Part shown: positions 17,194-25,898 of the stretch, piece by piece
Numbering within the stretch: position 1 is the first letter of the stretch
Layout of the letters: the number at the start of each line of letters is the position of its first letter
Assembly (NCBI RefSeq): GCF_001662485.1
Contig: NZ_JMTM01000065.1
Coordinates: 1-64,000 of the forward strand
DNA: 64,000 nucleotides
Source of the DNA: Flavobacterium succinicans
GTDB taxonomy: Bacteria > Bacteroidota > Bacteroidia > Flavobacteriales > Flavobacteriaceae
Direction: 5' to 3'
Translations under genes and position numbers: made by a program
The notes under the pieces: generated by a model
The model's database searches: none
What the model was told of the DNA's origin: nothing
The model's input: only the letters and a program-made list of their open reading frames with translations

Positions 17194-18069
17194 TTATTTA
17201 ATTCTGAAACGACAATATATATATCCAACCGTGGCTTTGACCCTTCTTATTAAATTACTAGCACTCAATGACTCCAAATAAGATTCACTAGCTTTCGAAT
17301 ATAAAGAAAGATAATGATACATACGAGCTGAATTGAAGTTATAAAGTGAAATAGCCGATTTCTGTTCGTCCACTGAAAGATCTTGCAAATATTTATCCAA
17401 TAAACACCTTGCCCTACCAATTTGTTTAACCGAATACGAAATATTCTCCCCTACCCAATATCCTCCATGACTTTGATCAAGAAATTTAAAACGGTTCGTC
17501 ACTTTAGCCACTCTAATCCAATAATCATAGTCTTCAACAGCAATTAGTTTTTTATCTTCTGTAATATCACCAACAAGATCAACAATTTCTTTTTTAATTA
17601 CTACACTTGAATTTACAACTGCATTTCCATTTACAATTAAATCAATAAAATAATTCCCACCTAACGATCTACTTTTCGTTCTCCCTATTAAACTTTTCCC
17701 ATTTTTATAAATATCCAATTCATGGTGAACCAAATCATATTCTTTCAAATAAGGCAAAGATACTGCCAATTTATTAGGATACCACCAATCATCGGAATCC
17801 AAAAATGCAATAATATCACCTTTTGCCTTTTGAATGCCATTATTCCGAGGCCTAGCAGGTCCTCCAAAATTTTCGCCCTTAATATATTGTATTGTTAATA
17901 ATGAACTAAATTTATCTACAACTTCTTTAGTATTATCAGTTGACCCATCATCACAAACCAACACTTCAAAATTCTTATAGGTTTGATTTTGCAATGATTT
18001 CAAGCATCTATCTAAATCGTTAGCTCTATTGTAAGTTGGTATTATTACTGAAACAAAAAAATCTTCCAT
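17194..18069 (-). CDS. Family 2 glycosyltransferase
   Basis: A 291-aa GT-A enzyme. The N-terminus VSVIIPTYNRANDLDRCLKS and VLVCDDGSTDNTKEVV are classic GT2, and FLDSDDWWYPNKL near 88-100 provides the D-x-D metal site. The RPRNNG stretch near 72-77 is also usual. It sits between the UDP-xylose synthase gene and the polymerase gene and is closely spaced with both (5 and 13 bases). A xylosyl or glucuronosyl transferase is possible from the neighbours, but this is inference only. Confidence 0.9.
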   Translation of the reverse strand: MEDFFVSVIIPTYNRANDLDRCLKSLQNQTYKNFEVLVCDDGSTDNTKEVVDKFSSLLTIQYIKGENFGGPARPRNNGIQKAKGDIIAFLDSDDWWYPNKLAVSLPYLKEYDLVHHELDIYKNGKSLIGRTKSRSLGGNYFIDLIVNGNAVVNSSVVIKKEIVDLVGDITEDKKLIAVEDYDYWIRVAKVTNRFKFLDQSHGGYWVGENISYSVKQIGRARCLLDKYLQDLSVDEQKSAISLYNFNSARMYHYLSLYSKASESYLESLSASNLIRRVKATVGYIYCRFRIK

Positions 18070-18074
18070 GACTA

Positions 18075-19055
18075 TTATTTAAAAAATTCCTTATTTAGTC
18101 TAGTTCTTTCTAATTCTTCTTTTGTAAAATTTTTAAAATAGTCATAAGTTATTTTAAGACCCTCTTCACGTGAAATTTTAGGTTCCCAATTTAAAAGCGA
18201 TTTTGCTTTTGTAATATCAGGTTGCCTTTGTTTTGGATCGTCCTGTGGTAGAGGGCGGTACACTATTTTTTGATTTGTTCCTGTTAATTTTATAATCTCA
18301 TGAGCAAAATCGTTCATCGTAATCTCATTTGGATTTCCAATATTTATAGGAAAAACATAGTCTGACATCAACAATCTGTAAATACCTTCTACCAAATCAT
18401 CTACAAAACAAAAAGCTCTCGTCTGTGAACCATCTCCAAAAATAGTCAAGTCTTCCCCTCTCAATGCCTGTCCTATAAAGGCAGGTAAAACTCTCCCATC
18501 ATTCAACCTCATTCTTGGCCCATATGTATTGAAAATCCTCACTATTCTTGTTTCTAAACCGTGAAAAGTATGATATGCCATCGTAATTGCCTCCTGAAAT
18601 CTTTTGGCTTCATCATAAACACTTCGCGGACCGACAGGATTTACATTACCCCAATACTCTTCTGGTTGGGGGTGTACTGTGGGATCTCCATATACTTCGG
18701 ATGTTGAAGCGATCAAAAACCTCGCTTTTTTTTCTTTAGCCAATCCTAACAAATTATGAGTACCTAAAGAACCTACTTTAAGAGTCTGTATTGGTATTTT
18801 CAAATAATCTATTGGGCTTGCTGGAGATGCAAAATGTAAAATATAATCCAATTTACCACTAACATGCACAAAATTGGAAACATCATGATTGTAAAACTCA
18901 AAATTCTTTAACGGAAATAAATGTTCTATGTTTTTCAAATCTCCTGTAATAAGATTGTCCATCCCTACAACTTGAAATCCTTCTAAAATAAAACGATCGC
19001 ACAAATGCGAACCCAAAAACCCAGCTGCACCTGTAATCAATATTCTTTTATTCAT
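18075..19055 (-). CDS. uxs: UDP-glucuronate decarboxylase (UDP-xylose synthase)
   Basis: A 326-aa extended SDR of the UXS group. Marks are [19 protein letters not shown] near 4-22, [20 protein letters not shown] near 116-135, [16 protein letters not shown] near 140-155 with catalytic Tyr and Lys, and [10 protein letters not shown] near 173-182. It turns UDP-glucuronate into UDP-xylose in the cytoplasm. Its substrate comes from the dehydrogenase encoded three bases upstream (19059-20381), so the pair forms a UDP-Glc to UDP-Xyl module. This supports xylose (or 4-keto-pentose derivatives) in the glycan. Confidence 0.92.
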   Translation of the reverse strand: MNKRILITGAAGFLGSHLCDRFILEGFQVVGMDNLITGDLKNIEHLFPLKNFEFYNHDVSNFVHVSGKLDYILHFASPASPIDYLKIPIQTLKVGSLGTHNLLGLAKEKKARFLIASTSEVYGDPTVHPQPEEYWGNVNPVGPRSVYDEAKRFQEAITMAYHTFHGLETRIVRIFNTYGPRMRLNDGRVLPAFIGQALRGEDLTIFGDGSQTRAFCFVDDLVEGIYRLLMSDYVFPINIGNPNEITMNDFAHEIIKLTGTNQKIVYRPLPQDDPKQRQPDITKAKSLLNWEPKISREEGLKITYDYFKNFTKEELERTRLNKEFFK

Positions 19056-19058
19056 AAT

Positions 19059-20381
19059 TTAATCGTTTTTTGTTCCAATTCCATAATATTCAAAACCTAA
19101 CTCATTCATTTCCTTACCATCAAATATATTTCTACCATCAAATATAATTGGGTTAGTAAGAAGTGATTTAATTTTATCAAAATTAGGCGAGCGAAAATCG
19201 GTCCATTCTGTAACAATCAATAAGGCATCAGCATTTACTAAAGTATCGTATTCATTGTTACAATAAACAATTTTATCTCCAATAATGTGTCTAGCCTCAT
19301 TCATAGCAACTGGATCAAAAGCCTGTACATTGCCGCCCGCTTTTAAAATACTATCCACTAAAACTAAAGAGGGAGCTTCCCTCATATCATCTGTATTAGG
19401 CTTAAAAGAAAGTCCCCACATGGCTATAGTTTTACCTTTAAGATTTCCTTGAAAACGATTGTTCAATTTATTAAACAAAACTGTTTTCTGATATTCATTA
19501 ACCGCTTCAACAGCTTGTAAAATTTGCATAGAATATCCATTCTCAGCAGCCGTTTTCATCAATGCTTTAACATCTTTTGGAAAACAAGAACCACCGTATC
19601 CAATTCCTGGATAAATAAATTTATTGCCTATTCTTGCATCACTTCCAATTCCTTTTCTGACCATATTCACATCAGCTCCTATGATTTCGCAAAGATTCGC
19701 AATATCGTTCATAAAACTAATCTTTGTAGCCAACATACTATTAGCAGCATACTTGGTCATCTCTGCACTTGGCACATCCATAAATATAATTGGATGACCA
19801 TTCAGTAAAAAAGGTTTGTATAATTTACGCATTACCTCTTCAGCTTGTTTACTTGAAACTCCAACCACAATTCGATCTGGTTTTAAAAAATCATCGATAG
19901 CAGCTCCCTCTTTCAAAAATTCTGGGTTTGAAGCCACATCAAACGAAATATTGAGTTTCCGTTTCTCCAACTCTTTTTGTATAGCCATTTGTACTTTTTG
20001 AGCAGTGCCGACAGGAACAGTGCTTTTGGTTACAATTACACCATAATTATTCATATACTGCCCTATTTCACTTGCCACAGCAAGAACGTATTGCAAATCT
20101 GCACTTCCATTTTCTCCAGGAGGAGTTCCTACAGCAATAAAAGCTACATCCGCACCAGCAATACTTTGTTGTAATGAAGTCGAAAATTTTAACTTTCCTT
20201 TTGAAACATTTTTAATTACCAAAGCTTCAAGACCAGGTTCAAAAATTGGAAGTACTCCATTATTTAAATTACTTATTTTTTTTGCGTCTATATCAACACA
20301 AATAACATCAATACCTACTTCTGCGAAACACGTTCCTGTTACTAGTCCAACGTAACCTGTACCTACTACAACTATTTTCAT
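19059..20381 (-). CDS. ugd: UDP-glucose 6-dehydrogenase
   Basis: A 440-aa bacterial-type Ugd. Marks are VVGTGYVGLVTGTCFAEVG near 4-22, VGTPPGENGSADL near 84-96, SNPEFLKEGAAIDDFLKPDR near 152-171 and the catalytic Cys in GYGGSCFPKD near 257-266. It oxidises UDP-glucose twice to UDP-glucuronate using NAD. It feeds the UDP-xylose synthase next to it. A second, clearly different UDP-glucose dehydrogenase is encoded at 53125-54528. The ATG overlaps the stop codon of the broken cytidylyltransferase gene upstream (ATGA), showing that the two were once translationally coupled. Confidence 0.94.
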   Translation of the reverse strand: MKIVVVGTGYVGLVTGTCFAEVGIDVICVDIDAKKISNLNNGVLPIFEPGLEALVIKNVSKGKLKFSTSLQQSIAGADVAFIAVGTPPGENGSADLQYVLAVASEIGQYMNNYGVIVTKSTVPVGTAQKVQMAIQKELEKRKLNISFDVASNPEFLKEGAAIDDFLKPDRIVVGVSSKQAEEVMRKLYKPFLLNGHPIIFMDVPSAEMTKYAANSMLATKISFMNDIANLCEIIGADVNMVRKGIGSDARIGNKFIYPGIGYGGSCFPKDVKALMKTAAENGYSMQILQAVEAVNEYQKTVLFNKLNNRFQGNLKGKTIAMWGLSFKPNTDDMREAPSLVLVDSILKAGGNVQAFDPVAMNEARHIIGDKIVYCNNEYDTLVNADALLIVTEWTDFRSPNFDKIKSLLTNPIIFDGRNIFDGKEMNELGFEYYGIGTKND

Positions 20382-20818
20382 ACTTTTCTTAATAATTCTT
20401 TATTAGCTGCCACTTCTCTCAATGCACCACTTGAAAATCGATGATCTCTTTTATTATAGTACAATTCGATACCTTTCTCTTCGCAATAAGTTCTACCTGT
20501 AAAATTTTTCTCTCTGTATTCATCTCCAATAATACGAACATTAATTTTGAAAGAGTGGAGAATATCTTCTAAATCCTATTCCGTTGCGTAAGGTATAATC
20601 TCATCAAAATGCACGCAAGCATTGAGTTTTATATAGCGCTCTACTACGGTTTGTGTAGGTCTGTTTTTCTCGGGACGATCAAGAGTGGGATCAGTTTGCA
20701 ATCCTACAATTAAATAGTCACAATGTCTTTTGGCTTCTTCAAGCATTTTGACATGTCCTGCATGAAACAAATCGAACGCACTAAAGGTTATGCATATTTT
20801 AATATTATTTAGGAGCAT
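20378..20818 (-). pseudogene. Glycerol-3-phosphate cytidylyltransferase-like gene broken by one TAG
   Basis: The frame encodes a TagD-like nucleotidyltransferase: TFSAFDLFHAGHVKMLEEAK with the HxGH motif, then VGLQTDPTLDRPEKN and TVVERY. After IIPYATE it meets TAG at 20576-20578. Beyond the stop the same frame continues with DLEDILHSFKINVRIIGDEY, then YCEEKGIELYYNKRDHRFSS, and ends in a TGA overlapping the ugd ATG. The intact paralogue at 41562-41984 has Gln at the stop position (YATEQDLEDIL), so one CAG or CAA to TAG change explains the break. The missing half carries the RxxxxxT/S-type end of the active site, so the short product should be inactive. The start is taken at the ATG at 20818. 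Confidence 0.88.
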
Positions 20819-20868
20819 ATTTAATTTGGTTTTTATTTTAAAAATATACATGTTTAGGTATAAACCCC

Positions 20869-21852
20869 TTAAATTAAACTATTTTTTTTACTTGCTTTTA
20901 CATACAAATACTCCAAAACATGCTTCTTTGCTCCAAGAAACAAATAATAAAGCCTTCTTTTTTCTATTTTGTTAATTTCTGGATATACTGTAGTAAAACA
21001 CTGAATCCATGCTTTTTTATTTTCTACAAAATAAGAAAACCAAACAGCTCCAGCACCAACTTTTAGTTTATATTGTTGAGCAGGCCTCAATTCATTCTTA
21101 GATAAATGATTATAAAACATTTTGTATATCTCAACAATTTGGGTCTTCATTTTTATGCTACTTCTTATCGTAGTAGCATGTTGTCTAAAGTAATTAAGCG
21201 GTTGAGATACATAATAAAAATCCGTTTTCTCTGTCAGATCCAACCAAAACTCCCAATCGGCCACAACCAAATACTGATCCGATAGTCCATTAATTTCTTT
21301 AAATAGGTCATGCTTGATTAAAGCGGCACTCAAATTTGGAATAACACAAGAAAAAGAAAGAAACTCCTTCATTTTATCTGCTTTAATCAACCCATTTTCT
21401 TTTACAGCATCTTTAAAACTTTTTTCTCTTCCATAAAAATCATCCGCAAAGGTTTTTCCTTTTTCATCAACAAGATTACTTTTAGAAAAAACTACTCCTA
21501 CAGACGCATTGCTCTCAAACGCTTTCAAAAGTACTTCAATTTGGTTTGCCTCAGCAAAATCATCGCATTGCGCAAAAAGAATATATTCCCCTTTGGCAAA
21601 CGAGGCCCCAAAATTACTGGCTTTTACATAACTTCCAGAATTCTGCGTCTGTAATTTTAAAGTTATATTTTCAAAATGTTCATACTCCCTAAGAATTTCT
21701 TGACTTCCATCGGTAGAACAATCATCAATAATAATAATTTCAATATTAGGATAGGTTTGGTTTACCAAGCTATCTAAGGCTTGCCTTAAATATTCCTGAT
21801 GATTATAACTCGTAAAAACGATGCTTACTAAAGGTTGATTCAATTTATCCAT
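20869..21852 (-). CDS. Family 2 glycosyltransferase
   Basis: A 327-aa GT-A enzyme: VSIVFTSYNHQEYLRQALDS near 9-28, IIIIDDCSTDGSQEIL near 38-53 and LFAQCDDFAEANQIE near 91-105 with the D-x-D-like site. It overlaps the upstream epimerase gene by eight bases. It is one of two GT2 enzymes in the locus; the sugar it moves is unknown. The deoxysugar epimerase next door may provide its donor. Confidence 0.88.
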   Translation of the reverse strand: MDKLNQPLVSIVFTSYNHQEYLRQALDSLVNQTYPNIEIIIIDDCSTDGSQEILREYEHFENITLKLQTQNSGSYVKASNFGASFAKGEYILFAQCDDFAEANQIEVLLKAFESNASVGVVFSKSNLVDEKGKTFADDFYGREKSFKDAVKENGLIKADKMKEFLSFSCVIPNLSAALIKHDLFKEINGLSDQYLVVADWEFWLDLTEKTDFYYVSQPLNYFRQHATTIRSSIKMKTQIVEIYKMFYNHLSKNELRPAQQYKLKVGAGAVWFSYFVENKKAWIQCFTTVYPEINKIEKRRLYYLFLGAKKHVLEYLYVKASKKNSLI

Positions 21853-22981
21853 TCAACAAACCTTTTTCTTTTAATTCACCCAAAGACTTTCTATAATCAG
21901 TGGTGTCTTTTGGTATATCATTTTGCTCTAATGCCCAGTCTATAAAACTGTGTAATCCGTCTTTAAAACTCCATTTTGGTTCAAAACCGACAACTTCTCT
22001 AATCAAAGTTAAGTCGGCGAAATTGTGTCTTATATCTCCTTCTCTAAAAGCTCCTGAAATTTTAATTTCAGAATCACTTTTTAAATAACTTACAATTTCT
22101 TGGGCAACTTCTAGAACATTTACTGGTACTCCACTGCCAACATTAAGAATATGCTGTCCTTTTTTCTCTAATTTCAAACAACTTATTGTAGCTGCAACCA
22201 CATCTTGAATATGCACAAAATCTCTGCTTTCAAGCCCATCCTCAAAAATATTGATTTCTTCATTTTGCAAAGCCAAACGCGTAAAAATAGATAAAATACC
22301 CGTGTATGGGTTTTTCAAAGATTGACCTGGACCATATACATTTTGGTAACGCAAAGCATAACCATTGATATTCTTTAATTGGGTTGCCAAAATAATCATT
22401 TGCTCTTGGACCTGCTTAGTAATTCCATAAAAAGAAGATGGATGAATTTTGGAAGACTCATCTGTTGCTTCAACTTCTAAATTATGTTTTCCTGATTTAG
22501 GACAACATACCTCAAAACTTTCTTTTACATTTTTAAAAGTTCTCGAGTTTGGATAAACCGCTCCGTGTTCTGGAGAATTATATTTTCCTTCCCCATATAT
22601 GGATCTTGAAGAAGCAACTATTACGCTTTTTATTTGATGGTTTTCGTTTATGATATAATCACATAAATTAGCCGTTGTCTGAACATTTACATTGGTATAA
22701 TGCGAAACAGCATACATCGATTGACCCGTACCTGTTTCGGCAGCATAATGTATTACCGCATCTTGTCCTTCTAGTGCGGCATAAAGCACCGATTTATCGG
22801 CTACATCACCTACAATTAATTTTACTTTACCGTTTAAATCATCAGACAATTCATTTTTATCACCATGAATTTGTGGAAGAAAATTATCTAAAATTGTAAT
22901 TTCATACCCTTCTTTAACTAATATTCTGGCTACATTAGAACCTATAAAACCAGCTCCTCCTGTAATTAATACCTTTTTCAT
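21845..22981 (-). CDS. NAD-dependent sugar epimerase, dTDP-L-rhamnose 4-epimerase-like
   Basis: A 378-aa extended SDR. Marks are VLITGGAGFIGSNVARIL near 4-21, HYAAETGTGQSMYAVSHYTN near 78-97, ASSRSIYGEGKYNSPEHG near 122-139 and the catalytic Tyr/Lys in SSFYGITKQVQEQM near 181-194. The SSRSIYGEG signature and the inserted loop with two Cys (VCCPKSGK near 156-163) are seen in dTDP-L-rhamnose 4-epimerase / 6-deoxy-talose-type enzymes, so a dTDP-6-deoxyhexose made through RfbB/RfbC is a possible substrate. A UDP-sugar C4 epimerase is the main alternative. It precedes and overlaps a GT2 gene. Confidence 0.82.
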   Translation of the reverse strand: MKKVLITGGAGFIGSNVARILVKEGYEITILDNFLPQIHGDKNELSDDLNGKVKLIVGDVADKSVLYAALEGQDAVIHYAAETGTGQSMYAVSHYTNVNVQTTANLCDYIINENHQIKSVIVASSRSIYGEGKYNSPEHGAVYPNSRTFKNVKESFEVCCPKSGKHNLEVEATDESSKIHPSSFYGITKQVQEQMIILATQLKNINGYALRYQNVYGPGQSLKNPYTGILSIFTRLALQNEEINIFEDGLESRDFVHIQDVVAATISCLKLEKKGQHILNVGSGVPVNVLEVAQEIVSYLKSDSEIKISGAFREGDIRHNFADLTLIREVVGFEPKWSFKDGLHSFIDWALEQNDIPKDTTDYRKSLGELKEKGLLNG

Positions 22982-22993
22982 TATAAATTATAA

Positions 22994-23584
22994 TTAATTA
23001 TTTGCATTTACTGTTAGCCATTTTTCAGACTTTAAATCGTATTTTTTTATCACTTTTGCGGGACTACCTACTGCAATACAGTAATCTCCAATATCACTTG
23101 TTACAACAGAATTTGCTCCAATAACACTGTTTTTACCAACACTTGCACCTATAATACATACGTTTTCACCAATCCAGCAACCGGATTGCAAAACTACTTC
23201 TCTTTTAAATTTTACAGCCTGATCTTTTATAGGAATATTTATATTTTCATAATCATGAAGATTATCTGATATATACACATTGTTAGCTACTAATACATCG
23301 TTCTCAAAAACTACTTTTCTTACGGATATGACATGGCAATAATCCCCTATAGCACAATTGTCTCCGATTGAAAGTATTGGATTTTCGTTATCAATTTTTA
23401 AAGCTAATAACCAGCCTCCTCTTTGGACAACTGAGTTGCGACCAATAGATATGTATTTTTTACCCTGTACTCTAACAGAAAAAAAAACAATACTTCTTAA
23501 ACTTAAAAAGTTGTAATTCAATACATTAAAAATGAAATAAAAAAGGCGGGGAATTAATTTTAGATAATTTATTATCATTTGCAT
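22994..23584 (-). CDS. Hexapeptide-repeat O-acetyltransferase
   Basis: A 196-aa left-handed beta-helix acyltransferase. Hexapeptide repeats run from about residue 70 to 175 (SIGDNCAIGDYCHVISV, WIGENVCIIGASVGKNSVIG, and so on) with the catalytic-type His in SDNLHDYEN near 109-117, and the usual VGSPAKVIKKYD end. The N-terminus has a short hydrophobic stretch (about 8-33) that may attach it to the membrane. It most likely O-acetylates a sugar of the repeat unit. It is encoded 12 bases upstream of the epimerase gene and 26 bases downstream of a second acetyltransferase gene. Confidence 0.88.
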   Translation of the reverse strand: MQMIINYLKLIPRLFYFIFNVLNYNFLSLRSIVFFSVRVQGKKYISIGRNSVVQRGGWLLALKIDNENPILSIGDNCAIGDYCHVISVRKVVFENDVLVANNVYISDNLHDYENINIPIKDQAVKFKREVVLQSGCWIGENVCIIGASVGKNSVIGANSVVTSDIGDYCIAVGSPAKVIKKYDLKSEKWLTVNANN

Positions 23585-23610
23585 ACATTAAAAATAATAA
23601 TTACAATTTT

Positions 23611-24300
23611 CTATAATCCTTTTAAATATTCTTTAAATCTGTCAACATCCAACATAATTTCGGCATTTTTTTCAAACCACTCGTCCGGGTAATTCCACCA
23701 TTCGCTTTTTTCAAAAAGGGCTATAGTTTCCGGATCAAAGCGGTATTTAAGATGTCTTGCGGGAACACCGCCTACTACTGAATAAGGTTCTACATCTTTT
23801 ACAACAATCGCACCGGAAGCAATAACAGCTCCATTTCCAATTTTAACACCGTCAATAATTACAACTTTTTCACCTATCCAAACATCATGGCCTATATATA
23901 CCCTTTTATATAATTCTAATTTATCTTCTTTAACAAAGACCTTAGGCAATGCATCCGTATTGAAATAAAAGCTTGGATGAGTTGTTACTCTATTCATATC
24001 ATGCATTCCCGGAGCAATGCTTACTGATGCCGCAATAGAACAAAATTTACCTATTTCGCAATGAAAAATTCTTCCACTCATTTGAATATAACTATAAGCT
24101 CCAATTTTACAATTATACACCTTCGTATTATCAAAGATTACTACATATTTTTCGAAATCAGATTCTATAACCTGACTTGTTAAATCAAATAAACATGTTG
24201 GGTTTTGTTGTCTCAATTTGGCATTTCTATATAGCGAACCACAGAGTCTTTTAAAATATATAAAAGAATTCTTAATTAAGTAAATTATCAGCATAGTCAT
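23611..24300 (-). CDS. CatB-related (xenobiotic-type) O-acetyltransferase
   Basis: A 229-aa left-handed beta-helix protein of the CatB/VatD group. Marks are IGKFCSIAASVSIAPGMHDM with the catalytic His, HPSFYF, IGHDVWIGEKVVII, VIASGAIVVKDVEPYSVVGG and VPARHLKYRF. The WWNYPDEWFEKNAE tail is also typical. Members acetylate sugars in O-antigen and capsule loci. The ATG at 24300 is chosen over the longer frame, which would need a TTG at 24345. It stands just after the flippase gene. Confidence 0.87.
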   Translation of the reverse strand: MTMLIIYLIKNSFIYFKRLCGSLYRNAKLRQQNPTCLFDLTSQVIESDFEKYVVIFDNTKVYNCKIGAYSYIQMSGRIFHCEIGKFCSIAASVSIAPGMHDMNRVTTHPSFYFNTDALPKVFVKEDKLELYKRVYIGHDVWIGEKVVIIDGVKIGNGAVIASGAIVVKDVEPYSVVGGVPARHLKYRFDPETIALFEKSEWWNYPDEWFEKNAEIMLDVDRFKEYLKGL

Positions 24301-24346
24301 TTGTTTAAATTTAAAAAAATAAGAACTCAAATCGTAGAAAATCAAT

Positions 24347-25894
24347 TTAGAAAGTTTTTGTTCTTATGGTGTAAAACCTTCCAAAAATTGGAAAAAATAT
24401 TGAATTTATAGTTTTTCTATATTCACTGGAGAAAAAATAATAAATAATAAAAGCAATACTAATTACCAGTCCATTATATATAAAATAAATCAACAAATTT
24501 GTCTTATTCTTTTCAAGAGGAAGATATAATTTCGTAAGAAAAGTAGTAATTAAAATAAATAATACTGGCAGTATGGCCGGAGAAAACAATTTCCATAAAA
24601 ACGGCCAGAATTTTAAATTGATCAATTTTACAATTATATTCAAATAAACAATTGCTACAACAAAAAAAGCTGCCGCTTTAAAATCAGCAAAAGCGTGCAA
24701 ACCAATAAACTTAAAAGCTATAAAAACTCCAGACCAATATATTATAGGAAGTAAGGCGTTTGTGATATATAAAAGTTTAGCCCGCTCATATGCCATTATT
24801 AAAATTCCCGTTGGTGAAGATAAAAAACTGAAAAGAAAACTTAAAACCATTACCTGAGCTATCGGAACAGAGTCGGCATATTGATTTCCCACCCAGCAGA
24901 AAATAAAATTTTTAATGGTTATAGAAATGGCCAGTACCGGAAATACGGTTAATGGCAAAGCCAATACCAAAACTTTATTAAAAAAAACATGCAAACCTTC
25001 ATAATCCTTTAAACCAACAAAATGATTGAACTTTGCTATAAAAGGACTAAAAACAATCCCAAAGACACCCCTAAAATACTCCATCAATGTAAAACCTATT
25101 GCAAAAATAGCCAACTGTTTTGCACCCAACAGTCTTGAAATTACAAAAGGATCTAATTCATAATACAAAATCCAACAAAGGGTAAGGAATATAGAAACAA
25201 AAGCTAACTTTTTACTTTTTTCATATACTTCTTTTGAAAACTTAAAAGATCCGAAAAAAAGTTTAAAATCATACCCAAATCTCTTTTTGGCAAGATATAA
25301 ACCTAATAAAACAGCTGTCAAAGTACATATTTGCGAAAAAAGAAAATAACCCACAATTGGGTAACTTTTATGGCTAAAGAAAATTATGGCAAAAACAATC
25401 TTTATGGCATTGGCCACTATAACTATCCTTTGAAAAACATAATCTCTCAACCTTACAGCAAATATAATTTGAACTATTCTTTGCATTACAAAGACGGGAC
25501 AAAACAAAGCCAAAATCATAAGTAGATTACTCGCTATAGACCGTTCTTCATCATTCGCCAAACTCTTAACCAATATCTCAGGTCGAAAAGAAATAAAGAA
25601 CACGCCCAAAGCATATAGTGATACAAATGCCAAAAAAATGAATCCTGTAAATCCTATTATTTTGATCTCCTGTTGCAAATTTTTCTGAGCATAACACTCC
25701 GAAGCAAATTTCATTCCTGCACCAAGGAATCCAAAATCGGCATAGGACAAAAACATATAGGCAGCTACAATAAGCGTATAAATTCCATATATGGTTTGAT
25801 TGGAAGAAAGATAAGGGGTAACTACAAAAATAGCGGCAAAATTGAATAGAATAGAAATGAATTGCCATAAGTAAATTTTCAGGAATTGTTTCAT
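24347..25894 (-). CDS. wzx: Wzx-type oligosaccharide flippase
   Basis: A 515-aa membrane protein with about 12-14 hydrophobic segments and the MATE/MOP-like N-terminus (IYLWQFISILFNFAAIFVVT, then SNQTIYGIYTLIVAAYMFLS and ADFGFLGAGMKFASE near 52-66). It moves the finished lipid-linked repeat unit across the inner membrane, which fits with the Wzy-like polymerase at 15744 and the Wzz-type proteins at 43984 and 55538. It is encoded four bases after a gene for a putative transferase, within the packed 20-42 kb block. Confidence 0.9.
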   Translation of the reverse strand: MKQFLKIYLWQFISILFNFAAIFVVTPYLSSNQTIYGIYTLIVAAYMFLSYADFGFLGAGMKFASECYAQKNLQQEIKIIGFTGFIFLAFVSLYALGVFFISFRPEILVKSLANDEERSIASNLLMILALFCPVFVMQRIVQIIFAVRLRDYVFQRIVIVANAIKIVFAIIFFSHKSYPIVGYFLFSQICTLTAVLLGLYLAKKRFGYDFKLFFGSFKFSKEVYEKSKKLAFVSIFLTLCWILYYELDPFVISRLLGAKQLAIFAIGFTLMEYFRGVFGIVFSPFIAKFNHFVGLKDYEGLHVFFNKVLVLALPLTVFPVLAISITIKNFIFCWVGNQYADSVPIAQVMVLSFLFSFLSSPTGILIMAYERAKLLYITNALLPIIYWSGVFIAFKFIGLHAFADFKAAAFFVVAIVYLNIIVKLINLKFWPFLWKLFSPAILPVLFILITTFLTKLYLPLEKNKTNLLIYFIYNGLVISIAFIIYYFFSSEYRKTINSIFFPIFGRFYTIRTKTF

Positions 25895-25898
25895 TTCT

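Noticed and set aside
20576-20578. TAG as a recoded codon (pyrrolysine) or programmed readthrough
   Set aside because: The intact paralogue has Gln here, and no pyrrolysine machinery or readthrough signal is visible. A simple nonsense mutation is sufficient.
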